Shown here one piece after another: positions 24,246 through 36,165 of a stretch of 64,000 bases of DNA. Origin of the DNA: Rhabditophanes sp. KR3021 (Eukaryota; Nematoda; Chromadorea; Rhabditida; Alloionematidae); assembly GCA_963281155.1 (NCBI GenBank), contig CAUJLY010000006.1, positions 10,044,001-10,108,000 on the forward strand, given 5' to 3'. The stretch's first letter is position 1. Each line of letters begins with the position of its first letter. The notes below the pieces were generated by a model. The model did not search any database and was not told where the DNA came from. It worked only from the letters and a program-made list of their open reading frames with translations. The translations under genes and the position numbers were made by a program.

Positions 24246-26802
24246 GGAAAGAGAGGAGAAAGCCATTTCAGTAGGGAGATGCCACCAACAGAACAATCAT
24301 AAAAGAGTTTCAAAAAATGCATTTCGTATCTGGTACTAAGCTAATTTAGATTTAACCAAACTGGACAACATGAAATCAACACAAAAATGGTTGAAAGAAT
24401 GCAGACGTTGGAATATTCCTGAGATTCTGGGTGTTGACAGTCCAATTTTCATATCAATAGCATTTCCTTATTTTTTTATTTTTGCAAAATGAAAAGATTA
24501 TGAAGTAATTGATGAAACCACCAAAAACATCTGCGAAGAAAAAATAAGACGTGGTAATCCAAGCTCCAAAATGTATTTTATTCCAATAATGAAGGTGCTT
24601 GTTTTTTCTATTGCAATCAACCTGATGATGTTGATTTTCGAGCTCTAATTGGTGGATGACTCGAAACAATTGGGCAACTCTTGATTTCCATTATGAAGAA
24701 TGACTTATTATAGAGGAAAGTAGTGTATGGAATATCATTTCTTCTTAATTGTAATTTTTTTAAGATTGGTACCTCCTCACTTTCTTAGAATTAATGGTGT
24801 CGTACATTTAAATTGTTTGATTAACTGATTATATTTAGATAATAAATTGTCAAAGTACCATTTCATTCGAAATTCTGTCTACAAATATTATCAAACATTT
24901 TATATATCTAAATTATCAGTTAAAAGAGAACACAATTTTACTTTTAATACCGTCAAATATAATCACATAAATTTCCATTATTAGATTATGTCTTCCACTT
25001 ATATGCAAAATTTATTGGAGCAATTTTCGATTAAAGGAAACAGTAAAGTAAACATGAACTATATATTTGGTGTGTATTTATGTATTATAACTTTATGGAT
25101 GTGTAGATAAAATATGTTGTCAATCACAAAACAACTTCTTAAAGACAACGGTACTTTGCGTGTAAAGTCTTTCGGTTTGACGGAAGTGGGAACATTTTGT
25201 TCCTTTTTCATTTAATTTAGTACATTTTGTGAAGACCCATTATTTAAATTTAAATCAAAGTTTACTAATTATTCTGGTAGAGGTGATTAAACTGGTGTAT
25301 TAATTGACTTTTTATATACTACCTTTATATCATTTTAAACGCCAAAAAGTTAAACTAACCATTAGTATATATTTTGAAAAGAAAATAGTAGTGAAACTAT
25401 AAAGATTCCCGAACTAAATGTTACACGTATTCGAATTTAAATGATACATGCAATAGACAATATCGTTATTTATCTATCTTGATTTTCAACTGTGTAGCTC
25501 TGGTGGGAAAAATAGAGGTCAAATCAAATTATGGCATGTCAAAAATTTGTTATGTTCTCTTGTAATTGTTAACAGTCAAAGACAATTACTCCTTTTTTCC
25601 TTTCTTTTCAATTTCGGAGCATATCTTTATTTGAGATTATATAGAGATGTATAGAGATCAAGGGAACGCATATATATATTGAAGTTTTCTTTCTTTTGTA
25701 TGTCTTTGTAATATTACCACACTTTCACTTGTTGTATTTGCAATATTTGGTTTAATACTTTCTGTTAAGGTTGTTTATTTTTATGGTAGTAGTTTATTTT
25801 GTTGTACTTTTATTGAATCTTTGGACATTGATCTTATAAAAAATGCGTTTATTAGATATTTTTGTTCTATTTAAACCTGTACTTTGAAAATGTTTCTATA
25901 ATTCCATTACCTACTAACTTATTTATCATAAAATATGATCTGAACCTTTCTTGTTCTTCAGAACAAAAACTATTATCATCAAATATATAATTATTACATA
26001 ATAATCACACATCCAAAAGCATAACATAAACAAATGACGCTCATTTTTTACACAACTTATTAAAAAAGAGGATGATGACGAGTTATTAACCTTGACAAGT
26101 TGAAAAAGAGCAAAATAACTTGCTATACAAATTCATTTCTTAAACAAAACTTATAGCGGGAAGGTCATGCCAAAGGTACAAGCTTGTTATTTGGATCGGG
26201 TTTATGATTTTGCCTAGCATTCCATTTTATTTCAAAAACCTGATTCAAGTTTTTGTTTTCTTTTCATGCTTTAAAGGGTGCTAGACTCAAGTTTTTTTTT
26301 TAATTTTTACTAAATTAATTTGATTGAATCATCGAGCTAATTGCTAGTTATTTGTTTATTAAATTATATTATTACGTTATATTAAGACAATCTTGGGGTT
26401 TCAATAGTCATTAATTAAGTGTTAAATTTTTTTTGGTGGGTACATATACGTAATTGCAAATTATGTTTGCCAAACGCAACCTAACCTTAACTATTTGATC
26501 TTTCAATTGAGAGTAACTACTTGATAAACAAAAAAGGTTTTATTTCGTTTTTTAGCGGAAGCTTTTGGCTCTGTATGTTTTATTCACGAAATTATTGTTT
26601 ATTTTTGGTTCACTTTTAATAATTTATTGAATTTAAGATAGATAGAATAGATCATGATATAAATTGCCTATCCATTGACATCATCCTATTTTTAATCAAA
26701 ATGTTCCTAGATTTAAAAATACTTTCGTATAATCTACTTTTTTGACACTATATATTCTTATTTGAAATCAGATAAAAATAGACATTTATAGTTCTTCAGG
26801 CC
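24246..26802. other. Intergenic region, mostly featureless
   Basis: The first 200 bp may continue the degenerate element. The rest is AT-rich with long T runs and many A/T words. I found no frame with domain or splice support. Confidence 0.45.
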
Positions 26803-28079
26803 ATGGCTAAAAAGATGGATGAGGGCAGTAGGTGAGTGTTACATACTTTTATTTACAACTGTCACAACATAAAAGAACCAGACATATTCATAACTTCAGA
26901 ATATCCTTTTTCTTAGATTGTTTTTTATTTTAACTTGACTCGCCATCAACACAAATAAGTCTTTCCTTGAAAGTTTATGGAATAAATATGTGTGCTCTTA
27001 TTGAATACACTTTTTGCAAAATATTAATTCCTTACCAATCTATATTAAATTCAATTTAGTTTAATATACTTAAATATCACAATATAGATCATGTACTTGT
27101 CATTTATGGGAAGTCGTAAGTAATTAATTCAATTTGATAAATAGAATCTTTTTACCCATAGACAACTTTTGTTAGTTCAAAGAATAATAATAAAAATCAG
27201 CAGTTGCATTGTGGTGGACCTCATTTCAATTGTGATATATATATCTTGCCAATTTTAATCGGATAAAGGTGAACAGAGTGAAGATTATGAGATCAAGTTT
27301 ATTGTATTGTATTTTGGGTGAGAATAATATTTGACTTGAATATTTAATCTGCCTTTCATGGTGTATTCTATATATTTTCTTTTATTTTTACAATTCACCT
27401 CCATTTCACTTTTATTTATATCACTCATTTTGTAGACAATTTGGTGGTTTATAGGATGGTTTCATTAAAATTCAAAACATCGAACATACTATTGCTATTT
27501 TTTATACTTCCTATTGTGGCTATTTGGGATGACATGTTACCTTCAGACAAAAATGTACCAAGGCCGAAAACGCACTTGCAAAAAGATTATGGACAATGGT
27601 GTCGAAATTTTACAATAAACCAGTAAATTGAATTAAAGTTAATTAAAATTAATCTGTTTCAGGCATGTCCAATGTCCAGAAGCTAGTCCATTGCATTGGT
27701 ACGTTTGTTGTGGCGAATCAGGAACTGAATGTTGCTTTGGAATTCAAACCCCAATGTATGTTATTATTGGAGGATTATTATGTGTAAGTGATATCTTTTA
27801 TTTGGGCATCTTAATGTTGTCACATCAACATACTACACATTTGGAAGTCGTGACGTCACTTTTGTCATTGATGCAACACCTTTAAACACAAATTCCCTAG
27901 TCTTTGCAAATAAAAAGATAAATTATAAATAACTAATCTGTCTTTTTACATTTTAGGTCGCAATCATCGTAGCTTTATATTCTTTTTTCCTCCAAATTAG
28001 AATAAGCAAAAAACTCAAGAAAACTTCAACCAAATCAGAGAACCATAAATACTTTAGCGTAAAAAGTCCTGCCGTATAA
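26803..28079 (+). CDS. Small cysteine-rich single-pass membrane protein, Shisa-like
   Basis: Four exons join in phase: 26803-26831, 27455-27622, 27663-27783 and 27957-28079, giving 146 aa. The first, of 29 nt (MAKKMDEGS plus a split Arg), has a TTCTTCAG acceptor just before its ATG and a GTGAGT donor. If it is not used, translation starts at 27456 (MVSLKFKT). A signal-anchor (NILLLFFILPIVAIW) is followed by a compact Cys cluster, YGQWCRN...VQCPEAS...WYVCCGESGTECCFG, then a membrane segment (MYVIIGGLLCVAIIVALYSFFLQI) and a basic tail ending SPAV. The C...CP...CCG....CC arrangement resembles the Shisa N-terminal domain of metazoan membrane adaptors. The resemblance is by eye and the function is unknown. 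Expected topology is lumenal/extracellular Cys domain and cytosolic tail. Confidence 0.72.
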
Positions 28080-29036
28080 CATGTGTAAATAATAACACTT
28101 ACAAAACATATATTTGAATGCTATATATACTACAATTGGGTATCACAATAATAATTTGAATCTTTTTATTATTTTTTCTTTGTATTCTTTATGACAAGTT
28201 AATATTCTATGGAACTGTCATTGTATTTTATATATTTGATTTTGCAAAAATTTGTATATTTACAAAAATGATTTATATAAGATGATTGTTGTAATGGAAT
28301 TTTGAATAATTTGTTGACTACTATCCTTCATTTATAATCTTCCGATGGTTGTCGTTGACGCACTAATTAATTATTATTAATTTGAGAAATGATTTTTTGT
28401 TACCACAATATGAAACATAATTAATATATTTATCTTAACAGGAAATAAATCATTTATTATTTTAGCAAAAAAATAATTCGATCATCAACAAGAGTATAAT
28501 AAAAAATTTATACAATAACACAAAGCATCTTTCTATACTTATTATTACAAATCATCATAAATTAAAATGCTACAAACAAACCATTGTTAATTTGTGCACA
28601 CTTTGGCATAACATTTCCAAGAGTTAATTGAAGCATTCTAAAATTGTTTGGTTATTATAATTACACAATTTAAATAGATACAGATATAAGGACAACAATT
28701 AAGCAATACATCAACAAAAGAATGAGATGATATTATTAATTAAAATTAGATTGAGAAGAGATCAAATTTATGAATATTTATAGTTTGTTGTGTGTGTCCA
28801 AGATTGAATGTTTATAATAAGTGCATGAAATTACTAAGTTTCTTTTAAATATTCATATATTTGATGGTATATTAGGATGAGTAGTTAATTAACTTAGGGA
28901 CAACAAAAATGATACATCTATCAATCTTGTTACTTTTTTGACTAGGAGACAATGATTGAGGTAATGAATTTAAAGTATCGTCTAGGGAAGTTGACGTGTG
29001 CAGCCATATTTTTTAAATTAACATATAAATACTTTG
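28080..29036. other. Convergent intergenic region
   Basis: Lies between the 3' ends of the small membrane protein gene and the homeobox gene. AT-rich, no gene seen; both 3'UTRs should fall here. Confidence 0.5.
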
Positions 29037-30282
29037 TTACTCAGGTTTAATCATCTTTCCAGCTGGTTGATTAATGAGAAAACCTTGAAGATAATAAGGA
29101 GTCATGTTTTTGCAGGCTTGAACTCTTGGATACATTGTATTTGGCCTTCTGCCACGAGGAACTTTTACCTTAGCTAAGAGAGAATCCATTTGAAAACAAT
29201 TTTTCTTATTTATTTCGACAGCTTTAGCTTTTTCCAATCCAGGCCCTTTTCCTTCCTTTTGATCATAATTATCTGATTTAGCAGAAGCTTCAGCATCCTT
29301 TGCCTCTCTAGCATCAATAATATCACTTATCATTTTTCTAGACTTTGAGCGACGATTTTGAAACCAGACATAAAATAGTATGCATTAGAATACAGAATAT
29401 ATATCATTTATCACATTATGGACTTTTCTTTATCTTTATAACGAATCGTTTATACTTCATCTTAATACTCAAAAATAACTTTTCCCTACAATGCAATAAC
29501 TTATAAATTTTTTAAACCCAAAACAATATTATTATTTTCAAGTATGTCCTAACACAATATATCTTATCAATTATAAACTAAACAAATTTCATTCAAAATA
29601 ATTATGCCGAAATGTGAAAAAAGTTAACAACAAAGTTGAATAGTATAAACAAATAAGTTTAGAGTAAATAACTTATTTAGCAAATAACCTTATCTAACAT
29701 CTTTACCATCCCAAAGGTCATCCTAGAGTTAATCTTTGAGATAAGTGGGATTTAATTGAATTTAAGTTTACTTACTTGAACACGAGCTTCATTTAAGGCT
29801 AGTGAAACGGCTAGGGCATCGCGTGTGTAGACATCTGGATAGTGTGAAATTTCAAAAGCTGATTCGAGAGTTTGTAGTTGTTCGGTTGTAAAGTTTGTCC
29901 TGGTTCTTCTTCTTTTGCGATCTTTTGTATTTCGGATGGGTGGTGTTATTAAGGTTTCAGACGAGTCAGAGATGCCTGTTTCTAAGGGAACAGTTGATTC
30001 AGTGTCTCTGATAGCAGGTGTAGAACTAGTAGAAGATGTAGTTGTGATTTCCTTTGAAATTAATTTGTTGAAACTATTTTGAAGAATAGTTGAAAGATCC
30101 AATGATGGCATTGGATTAAGACCAGACATTAACAAATGACTCAAACCATCATTTTGCTGAGATTCTGCTGTTTGATAGAATCTTTCAAAATTAGGCAAAT
30201 TTAGGTGATCGTTTGGTAGAAGTTGATTGAACAGCAACTCATAAAAGGTTCCATTTCCTTGAAGTTTCTGTAAGTTGTCCAT
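29037..30282 (-). CDS. Paired-like homeobox transcription factor (Q50)
   Basis: Two exons, 30282-29776 and 29369-29037, would give 279 aa. The N-terminal 120 residues are Ser/Thr/Leu/Asn-rich. The homeodomain runs from about [10 protein letters not shown] (124 on) through [12 protein letters not shown] to [14 protein letters not shown]. Helix 3 has Gln at position 50. RRTRTNF plus HYPDVY is closest in memory to Unc-4/Uncx among paired-like homeodomains. The intron interrupts the homeodomain between positions 46 and 47, a very common place. The donor GTAAGT at 29775 is good, but the sequence before GTCTGG reads ...CTATTTTAT, so the intron ends in AT (29371-29370), not AG. Either splicing is non-canonical, the sequence has an error, or this allele is broken. 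The C-terminal 100 residues contain a Lys/Glu/Ala-rich stretch. Start: ATG at 30282; an upstream in-frame TTG was rejected. Confidence 0.85.
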
Positions 30283-33200
30283 AGTCAAGCCAGTAAGTAG
30301 TTAGCTTGTCAGTAAGTGAAAAGTATGCTAAAAATCATAAAGGGATTATATAGTTGTGAATGAGGGTAAATGTGTATAATTTTTTAACCCAATAACAAAC
30401 GAATATATAATTTGAGATCTTTGAAAAATTGGTAGGCGTGAGCTTTTTTGTTAGCCATAAGCTGTCAATTTTTAGGTTGTTCACAGTATTAATGGGTATA
30501 TATAAGATTATAAATGAAGATACTGAAGGAAAAATATTTATTCCTTAAAAACTCATCAATGGAGCATTGGGAATTAAAGAAATGGTTTAGGTATGGTAAG
30601 AACAAATCTAAATAATATCATTGGTGTGAACGGTCGTCAAAACATCTTTTCCAGCTAAAATCTTTGTCTAGGGACAATAGGCTACATTTTGACAACGACT
30701 AATGTTGCCAAAAGATGAAGGATATAACAATTATTCACATTAAATGTCTATCATGAAAATGGTTTAATAATAATGAGGATATTATTATTGTATAGATATA
30801 GTTAAAAGACAAAAAGTAATTATAATCCTTATTATTTGTATGTTGGGTATGATAATTAAGGGCGATGAAATTGCACCTATCTCAAAATAACAAAAATTAA
30901 TGTAAAGCAAATATCCAATTTCTTAATTAATATGTAAAAGCTTTCCTTATAAATTAAGATAGGATTATTATTTTGGTTCTATTTTAGTATATATCGTCAT
31001 ACAAAATGTAATTAATATGTTAATGGCAAAGTGTTTTTCAAATTAAAAATAAAGTGAGAAACGTAAATGAGCGGATGTGGTTATATATCGCAATCTTAAA
31101 ATAATCGAATGCTCTGAGATAAACTAATTTAAATACACAGTGATAAAACTAATTGTTAGTTAAAATACGAATTAATGGTAAATGTTGTGTATGTAGGGTT
31201 AAATAAAGATGTATAGTATGCATGTGTTAGCATCAAATAAGTATCAAATAGAGTCAATGATTAGATGGTGTGTTAAAAGGCACTCACTGTTAATCCCAAC
31301 TTATGATTTCTAATTCATTAATTGAAAGCAACCGAACTATTTATAATCATTCTAATTATTGTGAAAAGGAATTATATGTATGACATTAAACTGAATTATC
31401 TGGTCCTTCTTGATCAAAAAATAACTGCATATGCATTTATGAATAAACACACTCTTAACACAATGTTTCGTAACAAACAGGCTCAAACAAAAGAATCATT
31501 TTTATGTTTGTTTATAATTAATTAATAGAAAGAATTTGTTAAACTGTAAGGATAAATTTGATTATTCAGAACAGTTGCTCGACTACTTTGTAAGGGGAGT
31601 CATATCTGTCCACTGAAGCAAAAAAATTATAAAGCCAATTAAAAGATATAATTTTGCTGTATGGAGATTGTTTGCATTAAATCGCTTAATGCCAGCTAAA
31701 ATTGCACTATAAAAGTGTCTCTTTTTTACCACATTCACCGATAAGAAGGCACAATGAATGGATCTTAAGAAGGAAAGAATGAGCTGATTGCATTAACATT
31801 TATCAAAAACTATTTAGTATAAGACGAACTTCTGACAGTTGAATGCAACATCAACTTTTTGAATTGAATGATATTACCACAAATAATATGTATTTATGTA
31901 TTTTGAGAGGATACAAATATATATCACTTTTGTTACAATGATTGGTCAATAATCTAAATTGCGCACAAGAGTTAATAATTTGGCATTGTCTTGATGGTAG
32001 TTGTGGTTCTGAAGAGAATGTGCCTGATTTATTTTAATCATCTCTAGGGACTTGTATTTTGATGCAAGTATTTATAAGTAACTATGATAAATAAGCATAA
32101 CTAACTACTTATGACTTAAGTTTTTACAGATTACCCTAAAGTGTAGTAACTTTTATGGGATAAACATATCAAACTGTTTAGCTTTTCCTACAACGTTAAG
32201 TCGAAAAAATTATGTTAAAACATTGTAAAAATAAATAATGAAAGGAACTTTATTTAATAAATGTACTGATAAACTGGAGATAATTCATCAAACAAGCACC
32301 AACTTTTTTTCTACCGAATTCAGCAAAAAGATCATCATCTATTGTATAATTAAATACATATTATCAACGTTTATGTCAATCAAAATATTGTTGAACATTA
32401 AAACAAAATAATATGATTAATCTAATTTAATTAAATTACCACAAATTAATTAAACTAACTATTTATGCCGGTACCGTCAAAATGAATGCTTTTCATATAA
32501 AAATGAAGATGGAAGATCTACAACCAATTCAAATGTTGGAAATAAATGTAATTCATTTTTTTTAATTGTTCAAAGATATAATAAGCCGACTACAAGGTTG
32601 TATTATGCACTTTTTTATATGATATGATTGAATGACTATAATAATTTGCATTAAGGAATAAGATTAACAAATTAGCAAAAATGTTTTCACCCCTATCATA
32701 AAGATTAATTGGCTTTGTTTTGAGGATTTTTTATTTTTATGTTTCTTTGTCTCATTTACAAAATTTTCTACTAATGACCAATTGTTTCACTCGATAAAAC
32801 CATTAATTAAATCGCTCCCATCTTATACATAATGTCTTCTGAACTGAGGATTAATTTTACATTGTTTTATATCATTAGAACATGATTTTTTGCTAGTACA
32901 AGCTATTTCACAATTTTATCAATTTTAACTTAAATAAAAGCTCATTAGTGTATACAATTTTCCGTCTTGCCATATTTACCAAATTATATCACAATAAATA
33001 TAAAGATTTTATAAAATAGTATGAGCTTGATAAAATTATATTATTCACAAACATTACAATTTAAAATCCCTTTAAAAAATGCAACAAAAGACGAGGAATA
33101 TGCAATTAATTTAGAATTAGGTGTTACTCACCAATTTAATCATAAAAATGATCTCAACAAAGGATGTATCTGAAGAACTCAAAACAAGAAGTGATGCTAT

Positions 33201-33409
33201 TTTTAAAGTGCTTGGTAATTTATTTGTATAACCATACTATTTATTTATCTTTTTTGTAATAAATGAAATACTTTTAAAGAGTTGTGTAAAATAAATTTGC
33301 TTTATTGGGTGAAACATTATAATATCAATTGTTTTGTTATATAATGTATATATTTTCGATGTAATTTATAATGAAATGTTATATAAATCGGCAAGTTAAT
33401 AGTGTGTAC
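30283..33409. other. Intergenic region 5' of the homeobox gene and 3' of V-ATPase a
   Basis: Three kilobases of AT-rich DNA. A 28-codon frame at 33148-33231 (+; MISTKDVSEELKTRSDAIFK...) has a coding-like composition but no supporting neighbours. Otherwise nothing was seen. Confidence 0.45.
30345..30352 (-). promoter_or_regulatory. TATA-like element of the homeobox gene
   Basis: On the minus strand this reads TATATAAT, about 65 nt upstream of the homeobox ATG at 30282, a plausible core promoter distance. In an AT-rich genome such words also occur by chance. Confidence 0.35.
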
Positions 33410-36165
33410 TTATTCCGCTAGAGCCAATACAGTTTTGAAATGGAAGGGTTGGAATGGAATACCAAGACCTTGGTAAAACTTAGACTGGAACTCGACCCAA
33501 TGAAGACGAAGGGCATGGAGGAAGGCAGATAGACCTTCCATAAGTACAAGAATCGAAACGGTAAGGACGGCAAAGGCGAAGAATATGAAATAAGCTGCGA
33601 AATAACCAGCAACTCCGTCCACAGCGAATGCGTTCACGAGAATCATGTGCCATAATACTTCCGAGAGTTCTAAACTCATTTTATTAGTTGTAATCTATTC
33701 AATTAAACTTACGTGCATGAGCCAATGATAAAGCCCAGAGACGAAGATACGAGGCTGTGTGAGATACACATCCAAGAATATATTCAATTGTATGGATAGA
33801 TTGATGTACCATGATATCTCCGAAAGGTTCATCGAGGTGATTTCCATGTCCACCTCCGTGAGACTCTTCTTTTCCTGGTTTACCGTTGCTAATAATTTCA
33901 GCTTCGTCGTTGTGAGAGTTCATTCTAACGCTCTAGAACAATATTAAATAAAAAATTAACCAAATTGACATACCATTGAATCTGAAACTACCTTCCTATG
34001 TTTTTTTTGTTGCATCAAGATGTAGAGCGGTTTTCCGAACAGCATAATGGGGATACAAACAACGGCAACCAAAACCAAAATAGCTTCAATACTACTTTGT
34101 CCGGGATACCATTGTTGAAGGTAACAAGGAGCATTTTCAACATAGATAATATGTCCATTCGCCTCAGTTCTTAAGACTTGTGTTTCATTGACAAACCCAG
34201 CATCACGACTCTTGAACATGAACATGTTGATGAGTCCAATCAAGAGAGACGGGGCACAGTGGGAACCAGGATAAAGTTGTCCGAACACAACTTCTTCCTT
34301 TACCCAGAAGAAGATCCACTTGAGAATAATTTGGAGACACAAGTACATGAAAATACAAGCTAAGAAGAGGAGTTGAGGAATGAAGACGGTGAAGATTTCA
34401 ATTTTGGATTCAAAGTATCTATAGTTTTGAAGGGAAAGGAAAACTCCAAATGTCATTTGGCCGATTCCAAGAATAACAGACATTTTCATCTTCATCGAAT
34501 TAAGGAAATTTAATTTATTTTCTCCGATATTCCAGATAGGGTCGACTCCCAATGGGTATGGCCCATTGTCATGACTGAAGGCAATCCCAGGATTTAATTC
34601 AAGTAAAAAGTCTTTCTTAGTATCATGTTCTTGTTTGATCCAGCTAGTCATAGAATCATTGTCATAAGGATTTCTCCAGCTAGATCCGAAGATATTGAAG
34701 GATTTAGCGAATAAATCATTATACAAGATACCTGCATAAATTGAGAAAAGTCCCATCAAAAGGATGATGTATCTACCTCCGAAGAACATCCCAAAGATCT
34801 CATCCTTGATATTCTTTGCAATAAGAGCTTTTTCCTTGAGAACTAAGTATAAACCAGCAAAGAACATAATCATACCATGGCCTAAATCACCGAACATACA
34901 CGAGAAGATGAAGGGGAAGGTGATGATTGTGTATGGAGCTGGGTTGACTTCGAGATAAGTAGCGATTCCGTAAGAGTCAACAATACTTTGGAAAACAGAT
35001 GTGAATTTGTTAGTCTTGTTGTAAGTAGGAGGCATTTCATTGGTCTCCAAAACATTCAAAATTGGCTTGACATTAGAACCATTCTTTTCAGAACCAATAT
35101 CAAGAGCCTCTCTAACAGCATTCATATCATCGAGGGGGATCCAGCATTCAGCAACGAAAAATTTGTTACTTCCGTCAAAGGTGAACAAGTTTAAGGTATG
35201 GTAGACAGATTTGTAAAGTCTAACTTGTTTCATCCATTGAGAATGGTTTCCAGCAGCAGCATAGAGAACTTTGTAGTTATGTTCGTTGGTTTGTCCCATA
35301 ACAGTTCTCAAGTCATTGATGCGAGCTTTGACGTCAAGGGCAGCATTGTGACGGGCAGCGATAGTCTTGGGGCAATTGTTGTATTGTTTGGCCCTGAAAC
35401 CATCACACACTTTTTCGATAATTGTCTTCAGTCTTTGTCCGTTGTAGAAGATGATGAAAACAGACTTTGATACACGCTCTCCTGTTTGATTGTCTTCTAG
35501 TTTGTCTTCGATTTCAGCATGTCTGACGAAGGCTGTTCTTTTGCCTGCTCTCCATAAAATTCTTTCGAAGGAATTAATTTTTTTGGTCTCAATAACACCA
35601 ATAGCGTATCTCATTTGATCTTTATCCCCCTTCAATTGGATGCCTTCTTCATCTTCGGCTTGTTGTTGTTCAATTTCAAGACGAGCAGCGTCATCCACAC
35701 CACCGGCGAAGAATTCATCAGTCTTTTCTAAAACTGCCTCCCATTCCCTTTGTTCATTGTAGTTTGATTGAAGAAGTTTGGTGGAATCGGACATTTGAAC
35801 GACATCTTTTTCCAAGTCATTCAAAGTATTTTCCAAATCAGCCATGTCTTGGATGCTCAAAACATCATAATTGTAGTCTAATGGATCTGGAATCTCGATG
35901 TTAGATTTCACAATTTCTCCCTTTAAGTAACGAAGTTTCCTGTCAAGTTCTTCATACTTTCTGATGTCTCTGACGTATAGCCTTTGGAATGCGTTAGTTT
36001 CGGCGTTCAACTACAAACAAATTTTTATAAAAGTGGAAGTAAACGTACATCTTTAAATTGAACAAAAGGATGTTTACCGAGTTCAGCAACGCAATTAAAA
36101 GCAGCATCTTTTTCGATGATTATCTGGCAATACCGCATAATTTCGGAGCGATAAAGTGACCCCAT
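33410..36165 (-). CDS. V-type proton ATPase subunit a (V0)
   Basis: Four exons, 36165-36049, 36010-33974, 33932-33713 and 33669-33410, join in phase to 877 aa, the usual size. The N-terminus [20 protein letters not shown] is diagnostic. Residues 1 to about 400 form the cytosolic domain with coiled-coil arms. The membrane half contains [23 protein letters not shown] and, near the end, [20 protein letters not shown], which carries the essential Arg that releases protons to the exit half-channel. Joining exons 3 and 4 recreates the AHAQLS sequence exactly, confirming that intron. The subunit couples ATP hydrolysis to proton pumping in endomembranes or the plasma membrane; isoforms decide location. 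Nematodes have several paralogues (UNC-32, VHA-5, VHA-6, VHA-7) and I cannot tell which this is. A TTTTATAG acceptor lies close to the start codon. Confidence 0.97.

Noticed and set aside
33148..33231. 28-codon frame starting MISTKDVSEELKTRS
   Set aside because: Composition looks coding, but it is too short, isolated and without upstream exon or signal peptide. Kept only as a note in the intergenic entry.
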